Assembly (NCBI GenBank): GCA_049514335.1
Contig: JBEKVE010000067.1
Location: 1 to 24,037, forward strand
Length of the DNA: 24,037 nucleotides
Reading direction: 5' to 3'
From: JBEKVE01 sp049514335
GTDB taxonomy: Bacteria; Actinomycetota; Acidimicrobiia; Acidimicrobiales; UBA8190
Both the position numbers and the translations under genes were made by a program. Below are positions 14,194-21,756 of the stretch, piece after piece; the first letter of the stretch is position 1; each line of letters starts with the position of its first letter. The notes beneath the pieces were generated by a model. That model saw only the letters and a program-made list of their open reading frames with translations, was not told the origin of the DNA and made no database searches.

Positions 14194-15513
14194 ATGGCAA
14201 CTGCACCGGTCGGGTGGTACCGCCAGCTCGCCGGCGTATCGGCGGTGGCCCTGTGCATCAGGGTCACCTACGTCCTCGTGTCGAAGCGTCACGCCGTCCC
14301 CGCCGGTGACGCATTCTACTTCCACCTCCAGGCCGATCTCCTGGTCACTGGCAAGGGGTGGTTCATCGACCCGTGGGCCTGGTCTCTTCACCATGCCGTC
14401 GTGCAGAGCGCGTACCACCCTCCGTTGTGGACGCTCGTCCTGGCCCTGCCGGCGGCGCTGGGGGCGCAGAGCTTTCTGTCGCAATTGCTGTGGTCGTGCG
14501 TGGTGGGCAGCGCTGCTGTGGCCGTCACCGGCCTTGCCGCACGGCACGCGGCCGGTCCCCGCGCCGGGCTGCTGGCCGCCGCCATCGCCGCCGTCTACCC
14601 CAACTACTGGCTCAACGACGGGTCGGGACTTTCGGAGACGCTTGTGCTCCTCCTCGTGGCGGCGGTGGTGCTCGTGTCGTACCAGCTGTGGCGGAGCCCG
14701 AGCCTCACCCGAGGAGCCCTCCTCGGGGCGTTGTGCGCGCTCGCCGCACTGACGAGGGCCGAACTGGCGCTCCTTGTACCGCTCGTGCTCGTGCCAGTGT
14801 GCCTCGTGGCCCGGCACGCCGACTTGCGGCGCCGTGTCGCCCTGGCGGCGACGGGAATCACCGTCGCCCTGTTGACGGTGGCGCCGTGGATCGGCTTCAA
14901 CCTGTCGCGCTTCGACCACGTCGAGCTCATCTCCTCCGAGTTCGGCACGGGTCTCGCCTCCGCCAATTGCAACAGCACCTACTACGGGCCATTCATCGGG
15001 TACTGGAGCTTCGCTTGTCAGTCCAGGCGCGACTGCGGCGTGGTGCCCGTCCAGGCCGACGAGTCCGAAGCAGATGTTCGCTGCCGGAGCATCGGATGGG
15101 CCTACATCCGGCACCAGTCGTCGCAGCTCCCAGTGGTGACGTTGGCACGCGTGGGCCGGGAGTTCGGCTTCTTCGCCCCCATCCAACAGCTGAACCTCGA
15201 CGGAGGGTTCCCCCGCCTGATGTCGTTCGAGCAACGGCCTTTCGACTGGGCCGTCGTCGGCCTCGGCATGTACTACTGCCTGCTGGCGGCGGCGGTGGGG
15301 GGTGTGGTGCTGCTACGACGACGCGGGGCCACCGTGCTGCCACTCGTGGGGGTGCTCGTCAACGTCGTGGTCGCCGCCATGCTCCTATATGGCTCGACCC
15401 GCTTCCGGACGCCCTTCGAGGTCGTCCTGGCCATTCTCGGGGGCGTCGCTCTCGAGCGCGGCCTCAAGCTCGTCCGCCGCGGGCGTCGACAGCCTGACCC
15501 GACCTCAGTCTGA
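14194..15513 (+). CDS. GT-C-fold membrane glycosyltransferase (ArnT/PMT-like)
   Basis: 439 residues with about ten membrane helices. The first outer loop has PAGDAFYFHLQADLL, whose Asp39 fits the catalytic aspartate of GT39/GT83-type enzymes, and YHPPLW follows, also typical of ArnT/PMT-like proteins. Such enzymes transfer a sugar from a polyprenyl-phosphate donor to a lipid, glycan or protein outside the membrane. The acceptor is unknown. A loop near 240-300 has several cysteines (NCNSTYY, ACQSRRDC), perhaps disulfides. The ATG at 14194 is preceded by GAAGAGGG very close by; TTG at 14149 after GGGGGTG, or at 14071, would add 15 or 41 hydrophilic residues. Confidence 0.85.
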   Translation: MATAPVGWYRQLAGVSAVALCIRVTYVLVSKRHAVPAGDAFYFHLQADLLVTGKGWFIDPWAWSLHHAVVQSAYHPPLWTLVLALPAALGAQSFLSQLLWSCVVGSAAVAVTGLAARHAAGPRAGLLAAAIAAVYPNYWLNDGSGLSETLVLLLVAAVVLVSYQLWRSPSLTRGALLGALCALAALTRAELALLVPLVLVPVCLVARHADLRRRVALAATGITVALLTVAPWIGFNLSRFDHVELISSEFGTGLASANCNSTYYGPFIGYWSFACQSRRDCGVVPVQADESEADVRCRSIGWAYIRHQSSQLPVVTLARVGREFGFFAPIQQLNLDGGFPRLMSFEQRPFDWAVVGLGMYYCLLAAAVGGVVLLRRRGATVLPLVGVLVNVVVAAMLLYGSTRFRTPFEVVLAILGGVALERGLKLVRRGRRQPDPTSV

Positions 15514-15622
15514 AAGGCCGGAGGACCAGGCCGAATCCCCTTCGCAACCCCCACAACACCGACCCTCAAGTCTTGGGCCGGTCGGGTCGACATTATCCGG
15601 GCTGACCTGCACCTTTCCTTAT

Positions 15623-15642
15623 CGCGGCCGTCTCCTTGGCCG
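15623..15642 (+). repeat. Small hairpin upstream of the c-di-GMP gene
   Basis: GCGGCC, eight bases, then GGCCGC: a six-pair stem about 20 bases before the ATG at 15665. It may affect translation, but support is weak. The rest of 15514-15664 holds no gene that I can see. Confidence 0.35.
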
Positions 15643-15664
15643 CCCTTCGGGTTGAGTGGAGACA

Positions 15665-15865
15665 ATGGACGAGCCCGAGGCTGAGCACCCGGCGACCAAG
15701 GCACGTAGAGGTGTGCCCCTGTGGGGCATCGGCTACGGCATCCCCGCCTTCGTCCTGCTCGCCATCGCCCGCCGGTACGGGTTCATCGAGCCCGTCCCGC
15801 TCACCCTCGTGTTCGGCGAGCTCATGTTGCTTCATCTTCCCGACGGCCAACATCATGAGCCGTGA
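15665..15865 (+). CDS. Displaced N-terminal membrane segment of the GGDEF-EAL protein
   Basis: 66 residues from ATG at 15665 (GTGGAG just upstream). A charged start is followed by a hydrophobic stretch, GIGYGIPAFVLLAIARRYGF, then VPLTLVFGELMLL, which reads like the first helices of a membrane sensor. The frame then runs out in HLPDGQHHEP and stops inside the next gene. In the frame of the GGDEF gene the matching continuation is FIFPTANIMSRDG. Removing one base near 15834 would join them smoothly as ELMLLIFPTANIM. So this is probably the true start of the downstream protein, split by a one-base insertion or a sequence error, rather than an independent small gene. Confidence 0.6.
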   Translation: MDEPEAEHPATKARRGVPLWGIGYGIPAFVLLAIARRYGFIEPVPLTLVFGELMLLHLPDGQHHEP

Positions 15866-17819
15866 CGGCTCGCGCTATGGGCCGTGGGCGATGGGATGCG
15901 TCGTGGTGACCGTCGTCGCCGGCGAGGTGACGGTGGGGCTCGGGGGCCTCAAGAGCATGGTCGGTGGCTCGACCGGGCACGGGCTCGCCCTCCTCGAAGT
16001 GGCCGGCACCTGCGCCGTGATCGGGCTCCTCAGCTTCAACCAGAAGGACAAGGAGCGCATCGAGCAGTCCATCGTCCAGAGCGAACAGCGCTTCCGGGCG
16101 CTCGTGCAGAACGCCTCCGACGTCATCATCGTCGTCGCCGCCGACGGCACCCTCAGCTATGTGAGCCCCGCCTTCGAGTCGACGCTCGGGTATCCACAAG
16201 CCAACTCGATCGGCATGGATGCGGTGTCGCTGCTGGCCGAGGACGACCTCGAGCGCCTCGTGTCGTTGGTCGGCGCCCCGGCCGACACCCCGCGTCGTTC
16301 GGAGATCCAGCTCCGCCACTTCGACGGCTCGTGGCGTTGGTGCGAGGTCACGTTCACCGACCTCTCCAACGCGCCGGGCATCGACGGCTGGGTGGCGAAC
16401 CTCCGTGACATCACCGAGCGCCGTGACGCTGAGGAGACCCGCAAGGCGATCAGCGACCAGTTGGCGTTCGAGGCCGCGCACGACGTCATGACGGGGCTTT
16501 CCAACCGGACCCGCTTCACGGAGCGGGTCACGGCCGCCCTGCACGGCTCGACCGGTCCTGTGGCGGTGCTGTTCGTCGACCTCGACCACTTCAAGATCGT
16601 CAACGACGGGCTCGGCCACGCGGCGGGCGACGAGCTTTTGATGCACGCCGCTCAGCGGCTGCGCAACGTGACCCGGCCCGGAGACGTGGTGGCCCGATTC
16701 GGCGGGGACGAATTCGTGGTGTTGTGCGACCAGGTGACCGGGCTCGAGGGCGCGTCCCAGGTGGCCCAGCGCCTGCTCGGCGCCTTGGCCGAACCCATGA
16801 TGGTGGCGGGAAACGAGGTGTTCGTCACCGCCAGCGTCGGCATCGCCTTAGCGAACGGCGACGACACGGCCGACACCTTGCTGCGCCAGGCCGACGCGGC
16901 GATGTACCAGGCCAAGAACGACGGGCGGGGCCGCGCCGTGGTGTTCCGTCCTGACCGCCACGGCGCAGCCGCCGCGCTGCTCAAGACCGGCAACGACCTC
17001 CACCGGGCCCTGGAGCGCGACGAGCTCGCCGTCTACTACCAACCCATCGTGAGCCTCGAGACCGGTCGTGTCGTGGGGTTCGAAGCGCTCCTGCGGTGGA
17101 ACCATCCCGAACGAGGTGTGCTGCTCCCCGCCGCATTCCTGGGCCTGGCGGAGGAGACCGGGTTGATCGTGCCCATCGGCATGTGGGTGCTCGAGACGGC
17201 ATGCCGCCAGACCGCCCGGTGGCAGGCGACGCGCCCCGAGAGCCTCTCTTCGACGCCGCTCGTCATCAACGTGAACCTGGCGGCCCGCCAGGTCTCGGAC
17301 TCGTTGCTGGCCAAGTCGGTGGGACAGGTGATCGACCGGACCGGCATCCGACCCGAGGCGCTGTGCCTGGAGCTCACCGAGAACACCCTCATGTGCGACA
17401 CGGCGTCGACGATCGAGGTGCTCCAGGCGCTGCGGCGCCTCGGTGTCCGGCTCAGCATCGACGACTTCGGGACGGGGTACTCGTCGCTCAGCTACCTGAA
17501 GCGCTTCCCCGTCGAGAGCCTCAAGATCGACCGCAGCTTTGTCGACGGGCTGGGCCGCGAGGCCGAGGACACGAGCATCGTGCAGACCATCATCACGCTG
17601 GCCCACTCGCTCGGCCTGTCGGCTGTGGCGGAGGGGATGGAGGTGCCGGCGCAGCTGGAGGTGCTGCGGACCCTCGGGTGCGATCTCGCCCAGGGGAACC
17701 TCTTCGGCTGTCCCCTGCCACCGGAGGCCATCGGCGACCACCCCGCCGACGACCTCACGGCCTGGCAGCACCCGCTTGGGTCAGACCAAGCGATCATCTC
17801 GCCCCCGCCGTACACCTAG
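15855..17819 (+). CDS. PAS-GGDEF-EAL cyclic-di-GMP signalling protein
   Basis: 654 residues if translated from ATG at 15855, which lacks a ribosome binding site; the frame is open back to 15636, but that part is Ser/Pro/Arg-rich shadow sequence. Two hydrophobic helices (about 9-31, 40-60) precede a PAS domain (75-195, ending in DITERRDAEE). The GGDEF domain has an intact GGDEF at 283-287 and RPGD five residues before it, an inhibitory c-di-GMP site. The EAL domain has EAL at 410-412, NVNLAARQ, ELTEN, DDFGTGYSS and KIDRSF, so the phosphodiesterase residues are present. Both activities may be possible, with PAS input deciding. The first membrane segments seem to lie in another frame at 15665-15865. 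Confidence 0.88.
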   Translation: MSRDGSRYGPWAMGCVVVTVVAGEVTVGLGGLKSMVGGSTGHGLALLEVAGTCAVIGLLSFNQKDKERIEQSIVQSEQRFRALVQNASDVIIVVAADGTLSYVSPAFESTLGYPQANSIGMDAVSLLAEDDLERLVSLVGAPADTPRRSEIQLRHFDGSWRWCEVTFTDLSNAPGIDGWVANLRDITERRDAEETRKAISDQLAFEAAHDVMTGLSNRTRFTERVTAALHGSTGPVAVLFVDLDHFKIVNDGLGHAAGDELLMHAAQRLRNVTRPGDVVARFGGDEFVVLCDQVTGLEGASQVAQRLLGALAEPMMVAGNEVFVTASVGIALANGDDTADTLLRQADAAMYQAKNDGRGRAVVFRPDRHGAAAALLKTGNDLHRALERDELAVYYQPIVSLETGRVVGFEALLRWNHPERGVLLPAAFLGLAEETGLIVPIGMWVLETACRQTARWQATRPESLSSTPLVINVNLAARQVSDSLLAKSVGQVIDRTGIRPEALCLELTENTLMCDTASTIEVLQALRRLGVRLSIDDFGTGYSSLSYLKRFPVESLKIDRSFVDGLGREAEDTSIVQTIITLAHSLGLSAVAEGMEVPAQLEVLRTLGCDLAQGNLFGCPLPPEAIGDHPADDLTAWQHPLGSDQAIISPPPYT

Positions 17820-17857
17820 AGCCGGGCGGGACGGGGGCTGCGCATCGGGCGGCGCCA

Positions 17858-17878
17858 CGACGAACGGGTCCGTCGTCG
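17858..17878. terminator. Hairpin between convergent genes
   Basis: CGACG plus ACGG (17858-17867, one bulged A) pairs with CCGT plus CGTCG (17870-17878). It lies between the gene ends at 17819 and 17884 and could serve both strands. There is no U tract. Confidence 0.45.
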
Positions 17879-17883
17879 ATGGG

Positions 17884-19458
17884 TCAGGACGCCATGCCCA
17901 CGATGGGCCCGTTCAGCGCGGCGGCCCCGGTGGAGCCGTAGAACGGAGCGCCTCCGAAGGCGAAGACTCCTCCGTCCGCGCCCACCAGCCAGTAGCCCAG
18001 CCCGAGGGGGGCGCCGGCCACGCCCACGATGGGCCGGGCCAGGTGCTGCGCCCCCATGGAACCGTAGAAACGGGCGCTGCCGAAGGCGAAGACGCCCCCG
18101 TCTGACGCCGCCAGCCAGTAGCCGTTTCCGAACGGCGTTGCGGCCATGCCGACGATGGGTCGGGCCAGGGGCTGCGCCCCCATGGAACCGTAGAAACGGG
18201 CGCTGCCGAAGGCGAAGACGCCCCCGTCGGACGCCACCAGCCAATAGCCCAACCCGAGGGGGGCGACCGCCATGCCGACGATAGGGGCGTGCAGGCTCGT
18301 GCCACCCATGGAGCCGTAGAAATAGGGGCTCCCGAAGGCGAAGACACCTCCGTCGGCGGCCACCAGCCAATAGCCGTTGCCGAAGGGTGCAGCGGCGATG
18401 CCCACGATGGGGGCGTGCAGGTGGCTGCCGGCCATCGATCCGTAGAAGGCGGCGTCGCCGAAGGCGAACACACCCCCGTCGGCAGCGGCGAGCCAGTACC
18501 CGCCCTTGTCCGGGGTCAAGGCGATGCCGACGATGGGGGCGCTGAGCGCGGTGCCGGCCATCGATCCGCACATCGGATAGTCACCGAAGTTGAAGACGCC
18601 CCCGTCGGAGGCGGCGAAGGTGTACCCCAGGGTGTACGTCGGTGCGGCACACACGGGCACCGGCCACGGCGTCGGCGTCGGCGTCGAGGTCGTGGTGGTG
18701 GAGGGTGGTGTCAGCCCGAGCATCGATTCCGCCTGCGCCCACGTGAACACGACGTCGGTGGGGGCGGCTGAGCCGCAGTAGCCCTCGAACACCGCCGCCA
18801 AGGCCGACGTGGCTTGGGCGGCACCCATGTCGAGCGAGCAGTCGCTTCCCGTCGAGTAGGGCCACAGGATCTGATTGCGGTGGTTCCAGGGTTCGGGCGT
18901 GGCCGCAGAGCACGTGACGTTCACGACCGACGGGCCCGTACACCCGTCGTCGTACATCCAGTAGAAGTCCGCCACGAGCGGGTCCGCCGTGCCGCTCGCC
19001 TCCACCACGCCTTCGTTGCCGAACCCGGGGACGGTCGGTTGGGGCGGATCGCCGCCGGCGTTGGCGCCTTGCTGGGCCAAGGCGTCGAGAGAGGTGGTGA
19101 GGGCGTCGAACGGCGCCAGCGACCGACCGATGCGCTCCAGGTTGACCACGACGAACAGCTCCTCGGGACCGGTGAGCGTGCCGAGTCCCGAGCCGGACAG
19201 CGGCCCCACCCCGTCCTGGGCGCGGCCCAGGTCGACGTTCTGCAGCGGCGTGTCGGCCCCGGTGTACGCCAGGTTGGTCGTCGGATCGCCGGCGGCCGCC
19301 GCATCTGTGGCCGAGCCGATCAGCGGCACACCGACGGCGCCGACCACGAGCAACGCCATGGCGGGAAGGGCGGAGCGGCGCAGGACGACGGCCCGACCAC
19401 GCCGACCGCGGCCGGAACGTGGACGTACCATTCGGAACAACCGAAACCGCCCCCGCAT
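17884..19458 (-). CDS. Exported CAP/SCP-like protein with 42-residue repeats
   Basis: 524 residues from the ATG at 19458, which follows a GGGGGGTGT stretch; the frame is open to a TTG at 19482. A long basic N-terminus and hydrophobic helix (about 33-55) form a signal or anchor. Residues about 95-235 resemble the CAP/SCP superfamily: VNLERIGRSLAPF, FYWMYDDG and WNHRNQIL, with several cysteines. A Thr/Pro linker follows. The rest is six 42-residue repeats with the key tyrosine at 279, 321, 363, 405, 447 and 489, consensus GYWLVAADGGVFAFGSA with FYGSMGA, ending within a seventh unit at IVGMAS. The same repeat is fused to a CHAP domain in the gene at 770-2215. The repeats may bind wall or glycan; that is inference. 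Confidence 0.85.
   Translation of the reverse strand: MRGRFRLFRMVRPRSGRGRRGRAVVLRRSALPAMALLVVGAVGVPLIGSATDAAAAGDPTTNLAYTGADTPLQNVDLGRAQDGVGPLSGSGLGTLTGPEELFVVVNLERIGRSLAPFDALTTSLDALAQQGANAGGDPPQPTVPGFGNEGVVEASGTADPLVADFYWMYDDGCTGPSVVNVTCSAATPEPWNHRNQILWPYSTGSDCSLDMGAAQATSALAAVFEGYCGSAAPTDVVFTWAQAESMLGLTPPSTTTTSTPTPTPWPVPVCAAPTYTLGYTFAASDGGVFNFGDYPMCGSMAGTALSAPIVGIALTPDKGGYWLAAADGGVFAFGDAAFYGSMAGSHLHAPIVGIAAAPFGNGYWLVAADGGVFAFGSPYFYGSMGGTSLHAPIVGMAVAPLGLGYWLVASDGGVFAFGSARFYGSMGAQPLARPIVGMAATPFGNGYWLAASDGGVFAFGSARFYGSMGAQHLARPIVGVAGAPLGLGYWLVGADGGVFAFGGAPFYGSTGAAALNGPIVGMAS
17956..18585 (-). repeat. 126-bp tandem repeats, second locus
   Basis: The word GAAGGCGAA recurs at 17956, 18082, 18208, 18334 and 18460, exactly 126 bp apart. 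The units at 18082 and 18208 are almost identical over their FYGSMGA/LARPIVG part. The period and reading frame match the array at 1505-1882. Confidence 0.85.
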
Positions 19459-19545
19459 ACACCCCCCCAGCTCCGCCGCCAAGCCTAGCGACTGGGCAAT
19501 TCCTGCACCACAGCCCGGGCTCGGCGGCGGCGGTCCGTCGGCTCG

Positions 19546-20052
19546 TCAGGTGACCCAACGACCGCGGAGGTCCTCCAGCCACGCCGGCAACTCGATGGGT
19601 GGGTCGGGGAGCGCCTCGGCGCCGTGCAGGGCGAGCGCCGCTTCGAACGACGCAGGGTCGTCTCCCCACCCCCGGGGGTCTCCCATCATGACCTCGAAGA
19701 GCACGGCGCCACGCGGGCCGGCCACGAAAGGACCGAAGGCGGCTCCGAGGGGGAGCTCGATGTGGGTGCCGGCCGGGCACCACCGGTCACCGCACTGCAT
19801 CTCCCCCTCGAGGACCATGAGCACGTGGGGTGAATGGTGCCCGTGCCGGCGCTGGATGACGCCGGGGTCCCACTTGGCGTAGAGCGACAGGTACAGGGGA
19901 TCGGGGGAGAAGGCCAACCACTTCTCCCACACCGATGCGACGGTGCCGTCGGCCCGGCGAACGGCTCGGACCTGCTGCCACGGGACGTCCTCGTCGGCGA
20001 GGTGGCGGAAGACCGGCACGGGGCCGGCCATGGCTGCATCGTCTGCGGGCAC
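19546..20052 (-). CDS. Cupin-domain protein
   Basis: 168 residues. The GTG at 20052 is chosen because GGGGAGGT lies 6 bases upstream; the open frame runs to 20214 and an ATG at 20031 lacks a site. A single cupin barrel spans about 55-125. Motif 1 reads G64-x5-H70-x-H72-x3-H76-x6-G83, where His76 takes the usual glutamate place. Motif 2 has G88, P93, G95 and H97, so a metal site with four histidines is likely. The C-terminal 40 residues are Pro/Trp-containing. The substrate is unknown; single-domain cupins can be dioxygenases, isomerases or sensors. It is divergent from the secreted-protein gene. Confidence 0.8.
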   Translation of the reverse strand: MPADDAAMAGPVPVFRHLADEDVPWQQVRAVRRADGTVASVWEKWLAFSPDPLYLSLYAKWDPGVIQRRHGHHSPHVLMVLEGEMQCGDRWCPAGTHIELPLGAAFGPFVAGPRGAVLFEVMMGDPRGWGDDPASFEAALALHGAEALPDPPIELPAWLEDLRGRWVT

Positions 20053-20189
20053 GTCGGAACCTCCCCGAGGGCCGGCTCGACCGGCCGGGCGACCACCCCA
20101 GAGCCTCGCGCGGCGCACGCCCCAGACGGCGGGAACGGAATCGGCGGCGGCGTCGTCCAAGTCCACGAGATCCAGAAGGGGGCACGCCG

Positions 20190-21305
20190 ATGCCAGGCCG
20201 AAGGACAGTGACAATGCTCATCGTGGGCGGGGTGGCACTGGTGGGGGGACTGAGCCTCCCGGTGGCGCTGGCCGGTCCGTCGGCTCGGTCCGACATCCAC
20301 CGGTCCACCGCTCGCCCCCTCGCCCGGGCGCTGTCGTCGGCGCCGGCGTCGTCGCCGTCGGGCTCGGGACCCGCCGTCTCGAGCACCGTCTGCCCCCTGG
20401 CGGGCACGACATCGGGCTCCGCTGCGGTGGTCTCGCCCCCGGACGTCCCCGTGGGGAGCGCCACGCACGTGTTCACCCGCACCACGGCCGACGGCATCAC
20501 CATCCGCACGTACCTCCTCGACGGGGGCACCGCCGGCGGGTGCGCACCACAGCCGGTCACCGGCGGACCCGTCGTGTCCGCCGTGTCGTGCGCCTCGAGC
20601 ACGGTCTCGATCGAGATGTCGGACGAGACCGCCGTCGGCCAGGCGATGTTGAGCACCCCGGTGTTCGTCCCGGGGGCGACCGGCTCACCATCGGGATCAG
20701 CCAACCCCGTCGTGCCCGGGGGTGAGCCGGAACAGGGGCTCATCACCGGAGCCTTCGGCGTGGTCGAAGGCGATCCGGTGTGGTGGGTGGCGCTGGAGGT
20801 GGGAAACGCCGTCGACGGCGCGACGGTCACGTTCTCCGACGGCTCCACCGACTCGATGGCGCCGGTGGGCGGCGTGGTGGTCCTGGCGCATCACGTCGCC
20901 GCCCCGGCGGGCGACGTCACCCCCTACGCAGTGCAGGGCACCCTCGTCCTGGAGGGATCGACGGGGAGCGTGGTCGCCACGATCACCCTCTCGACAACTG
21001 CTCCGGGGGACACGCCCCCCGGACCGGCACCGGTGCCGACTCCTCTGCCCGACCCCGTGCCCCTCCCGACCCCAGTGACGCCTCCTGCCACCGTGGTCCC
21101 CTCGTCGGGCAACACCGCACCCTCGGGCAACACCGGACCGTCGGGCAACACCGGCACGGCGTCCGGGAATGCCGGCGCGAGCTCGTCACCGCCGGCATCG
21201 GGCACGAACACGACCGTGCTGGCGCCCACCACCGACCCCGTCGGTGCGACGGTGGCCTGTCCCCTCGAACCGGTGCCGGGCGCCTCGGCGTCGGCCACTC
21301 CCTGA
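20190..21305 (+). CDS. Secreted Pro/Ser/Thr-rich protein of unknown function
   Basis: 371 residues. A signal peptide (hydrophobic about 8-28, likely cut after ALA) is followed by a Ser/Ala-rich stretch, a central part with several cysteines (CPLAG, GGCAPQ, SCASS) and beta-type sequence at about 100-270. A proline-rich linker (PVPTPLPDPVPLPTP) and repeated SGNT units (about 307-325) come next, and the tail has VACPLEP. There is no C-terminal helix or sorting motif, so it is probably released or held by binding. I recognise no domain. The ATG at 20190 has AAGGGGG 7 bases upstream. It is divergent from the cupin gene and convergent with whiB. Confidence 0.75.
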   Translation: MPGRRTVTMLIVGGVALVGGLSLPVALAGPSARSDIHRSTARPLARALSSAPASSPSGSGPAVSSTVCPLAGTTSGSAAVVSPPDVPVGSATHVFTRTTADGITIRTYLLDGGTAGGCAPQPVTGGPVVSAVSCASSTVSIEMSDETAVGQAMLSTPVFVPGATGSPSGSANPVVPGGEPEQGLITGAFGVVEGDPVWWVALEVGNAVDGATVTFSDGSTDSMAPVGGVVVLAHHVAAPAGDVTPYAVQGTLVLEGSTGSVVATITLSTTAPGDTPPGPAPVPTPLPDPVPLPTPVTPPATVVPSSGNTAPSGNTGPSGNTGTASGNAGASSSPPASGTNTTVLAPTTDPVGATVACPLEPVPGASASATP

Positions 21306-21318
21306 GGCTCGGTACACC

Positions 21319-21337
21319 GCGCCGCCCGTTGCGGCGC
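21319..21337. terminator. Hairpin between secreted-protein gene and whiB
   Basis: GCGCCGC (21319-21325), loop CCGTT, GCGGCGC (21331-21337): seven perfect GC-rich pairs between convergent gene ends at 21305 and 21360, so probably a two-way terminator without a U tract. Confidence 0.65.
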
Positions 21338-21359
21338 TCTGCGCTCCCGGGGGGTGGCG

Positions 21360-21608
21360 TCAGACCGAGACGGACTGGGAGCTCGACAGCCGTCGCCGGG
21401 TCAGGATCCGGCGCCGCTCGCGCTCCGAGGCACCGCCCCACACGCCGTGATCGATGCGGCTGGCCAGGGCGTACTCGAGGCAGTCGTTCTCGACCGCACA
21501 TTCGGCACAGATGCGCTGCGCCGCCTGGACGCCGATGCCGTCGGTCGGGAAGAAGGTGTCGGGGTCCATGTCCTTGCATCTCGCCGCAGCCAGCCACTGT
21601 GTGTCCAT
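21360..21608 (-). CDS. whiB: WhiB-family iron-sulfur transcription regulator
   Basis: 82 residues. The four cysteines that hold the [4Fe-4S] cluster are Cys11, Cys34, Cys37 and Cys43 (C-x2-C-x5-C core), followed by HGVWGG, the WhiB G(V/I)WGG turn, and a basic tail ERERRRILTRRR for DNA contact. WhiB proteins sense redox or NO and control division, sporulation or stress genes, usually with the main sigma factor. Which paralogue this is cannot be told. The ATG at 21608 has GAGGAGGT close upstream, a very good site. The promoter region carries four ACAGG words. It lies downstream of the L,D-transpeptidase gene on the same strand, 148 bases away. Confidence 0.95.
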   Translation of the reverse strand: MDTQWLAAARCKDMDPDTFFPTDGIGVQAAQRICAECAVENDCLEYALASRIDHGVWGGASERERRRILTRRRLSSSQSVSV

Positions 21609-21630
21609 CGGACCTCCTCGGACACAGCAG

Positions 21631-21659
21631 ATCCTGCGAACCTGTGCGCAACCTGTCGA
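21631..21659 (-). promoter_or_regulatory. Probable whiB promoter
   Basis: On the minus strand TCGACA (21659-21654) and CAGGAT (21636-21631) are 17 bases apart, close to TTGACA and TATAAT at key positions. The transcript would have a leader of roughly 20 bases with the strong ribosome site. Confidence 0.45.
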
Positions 21660-21676
21660 CGGCCTGTGGAGCCTGT
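21641..21676 (-). repeat. Four iterated ACAGG (CCTGT) words in the whiB promoter
   Basis: On the plus strand CCTGT starts at 21641, 21652, 21663 and 21672: spacings 11, 11 and 9, near one helical turn. Three of the four read CCTGTG. They overlap and precede the predicted -35 element, so an activator or repressor could bind there on one DNA face. Confidence 0.6.
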
Positions 21677-21756
21677 GAGGTATGTCCAAGCCCAGGTCGG
21701 AACAACAATTTTCGACCAGCCGCCGTCGCCCGGTCGGGCGTCGGCTCGGCCTGCGG

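Noticed and set aside
15636..15854. Upstream extension of the GGDEF-EAL protein in its own frame
   Set aside because: That part is Ser/Pro/Arg/Cys-rich shadow sequence; the overlapping frame from 15665 has the believable membrane segment.
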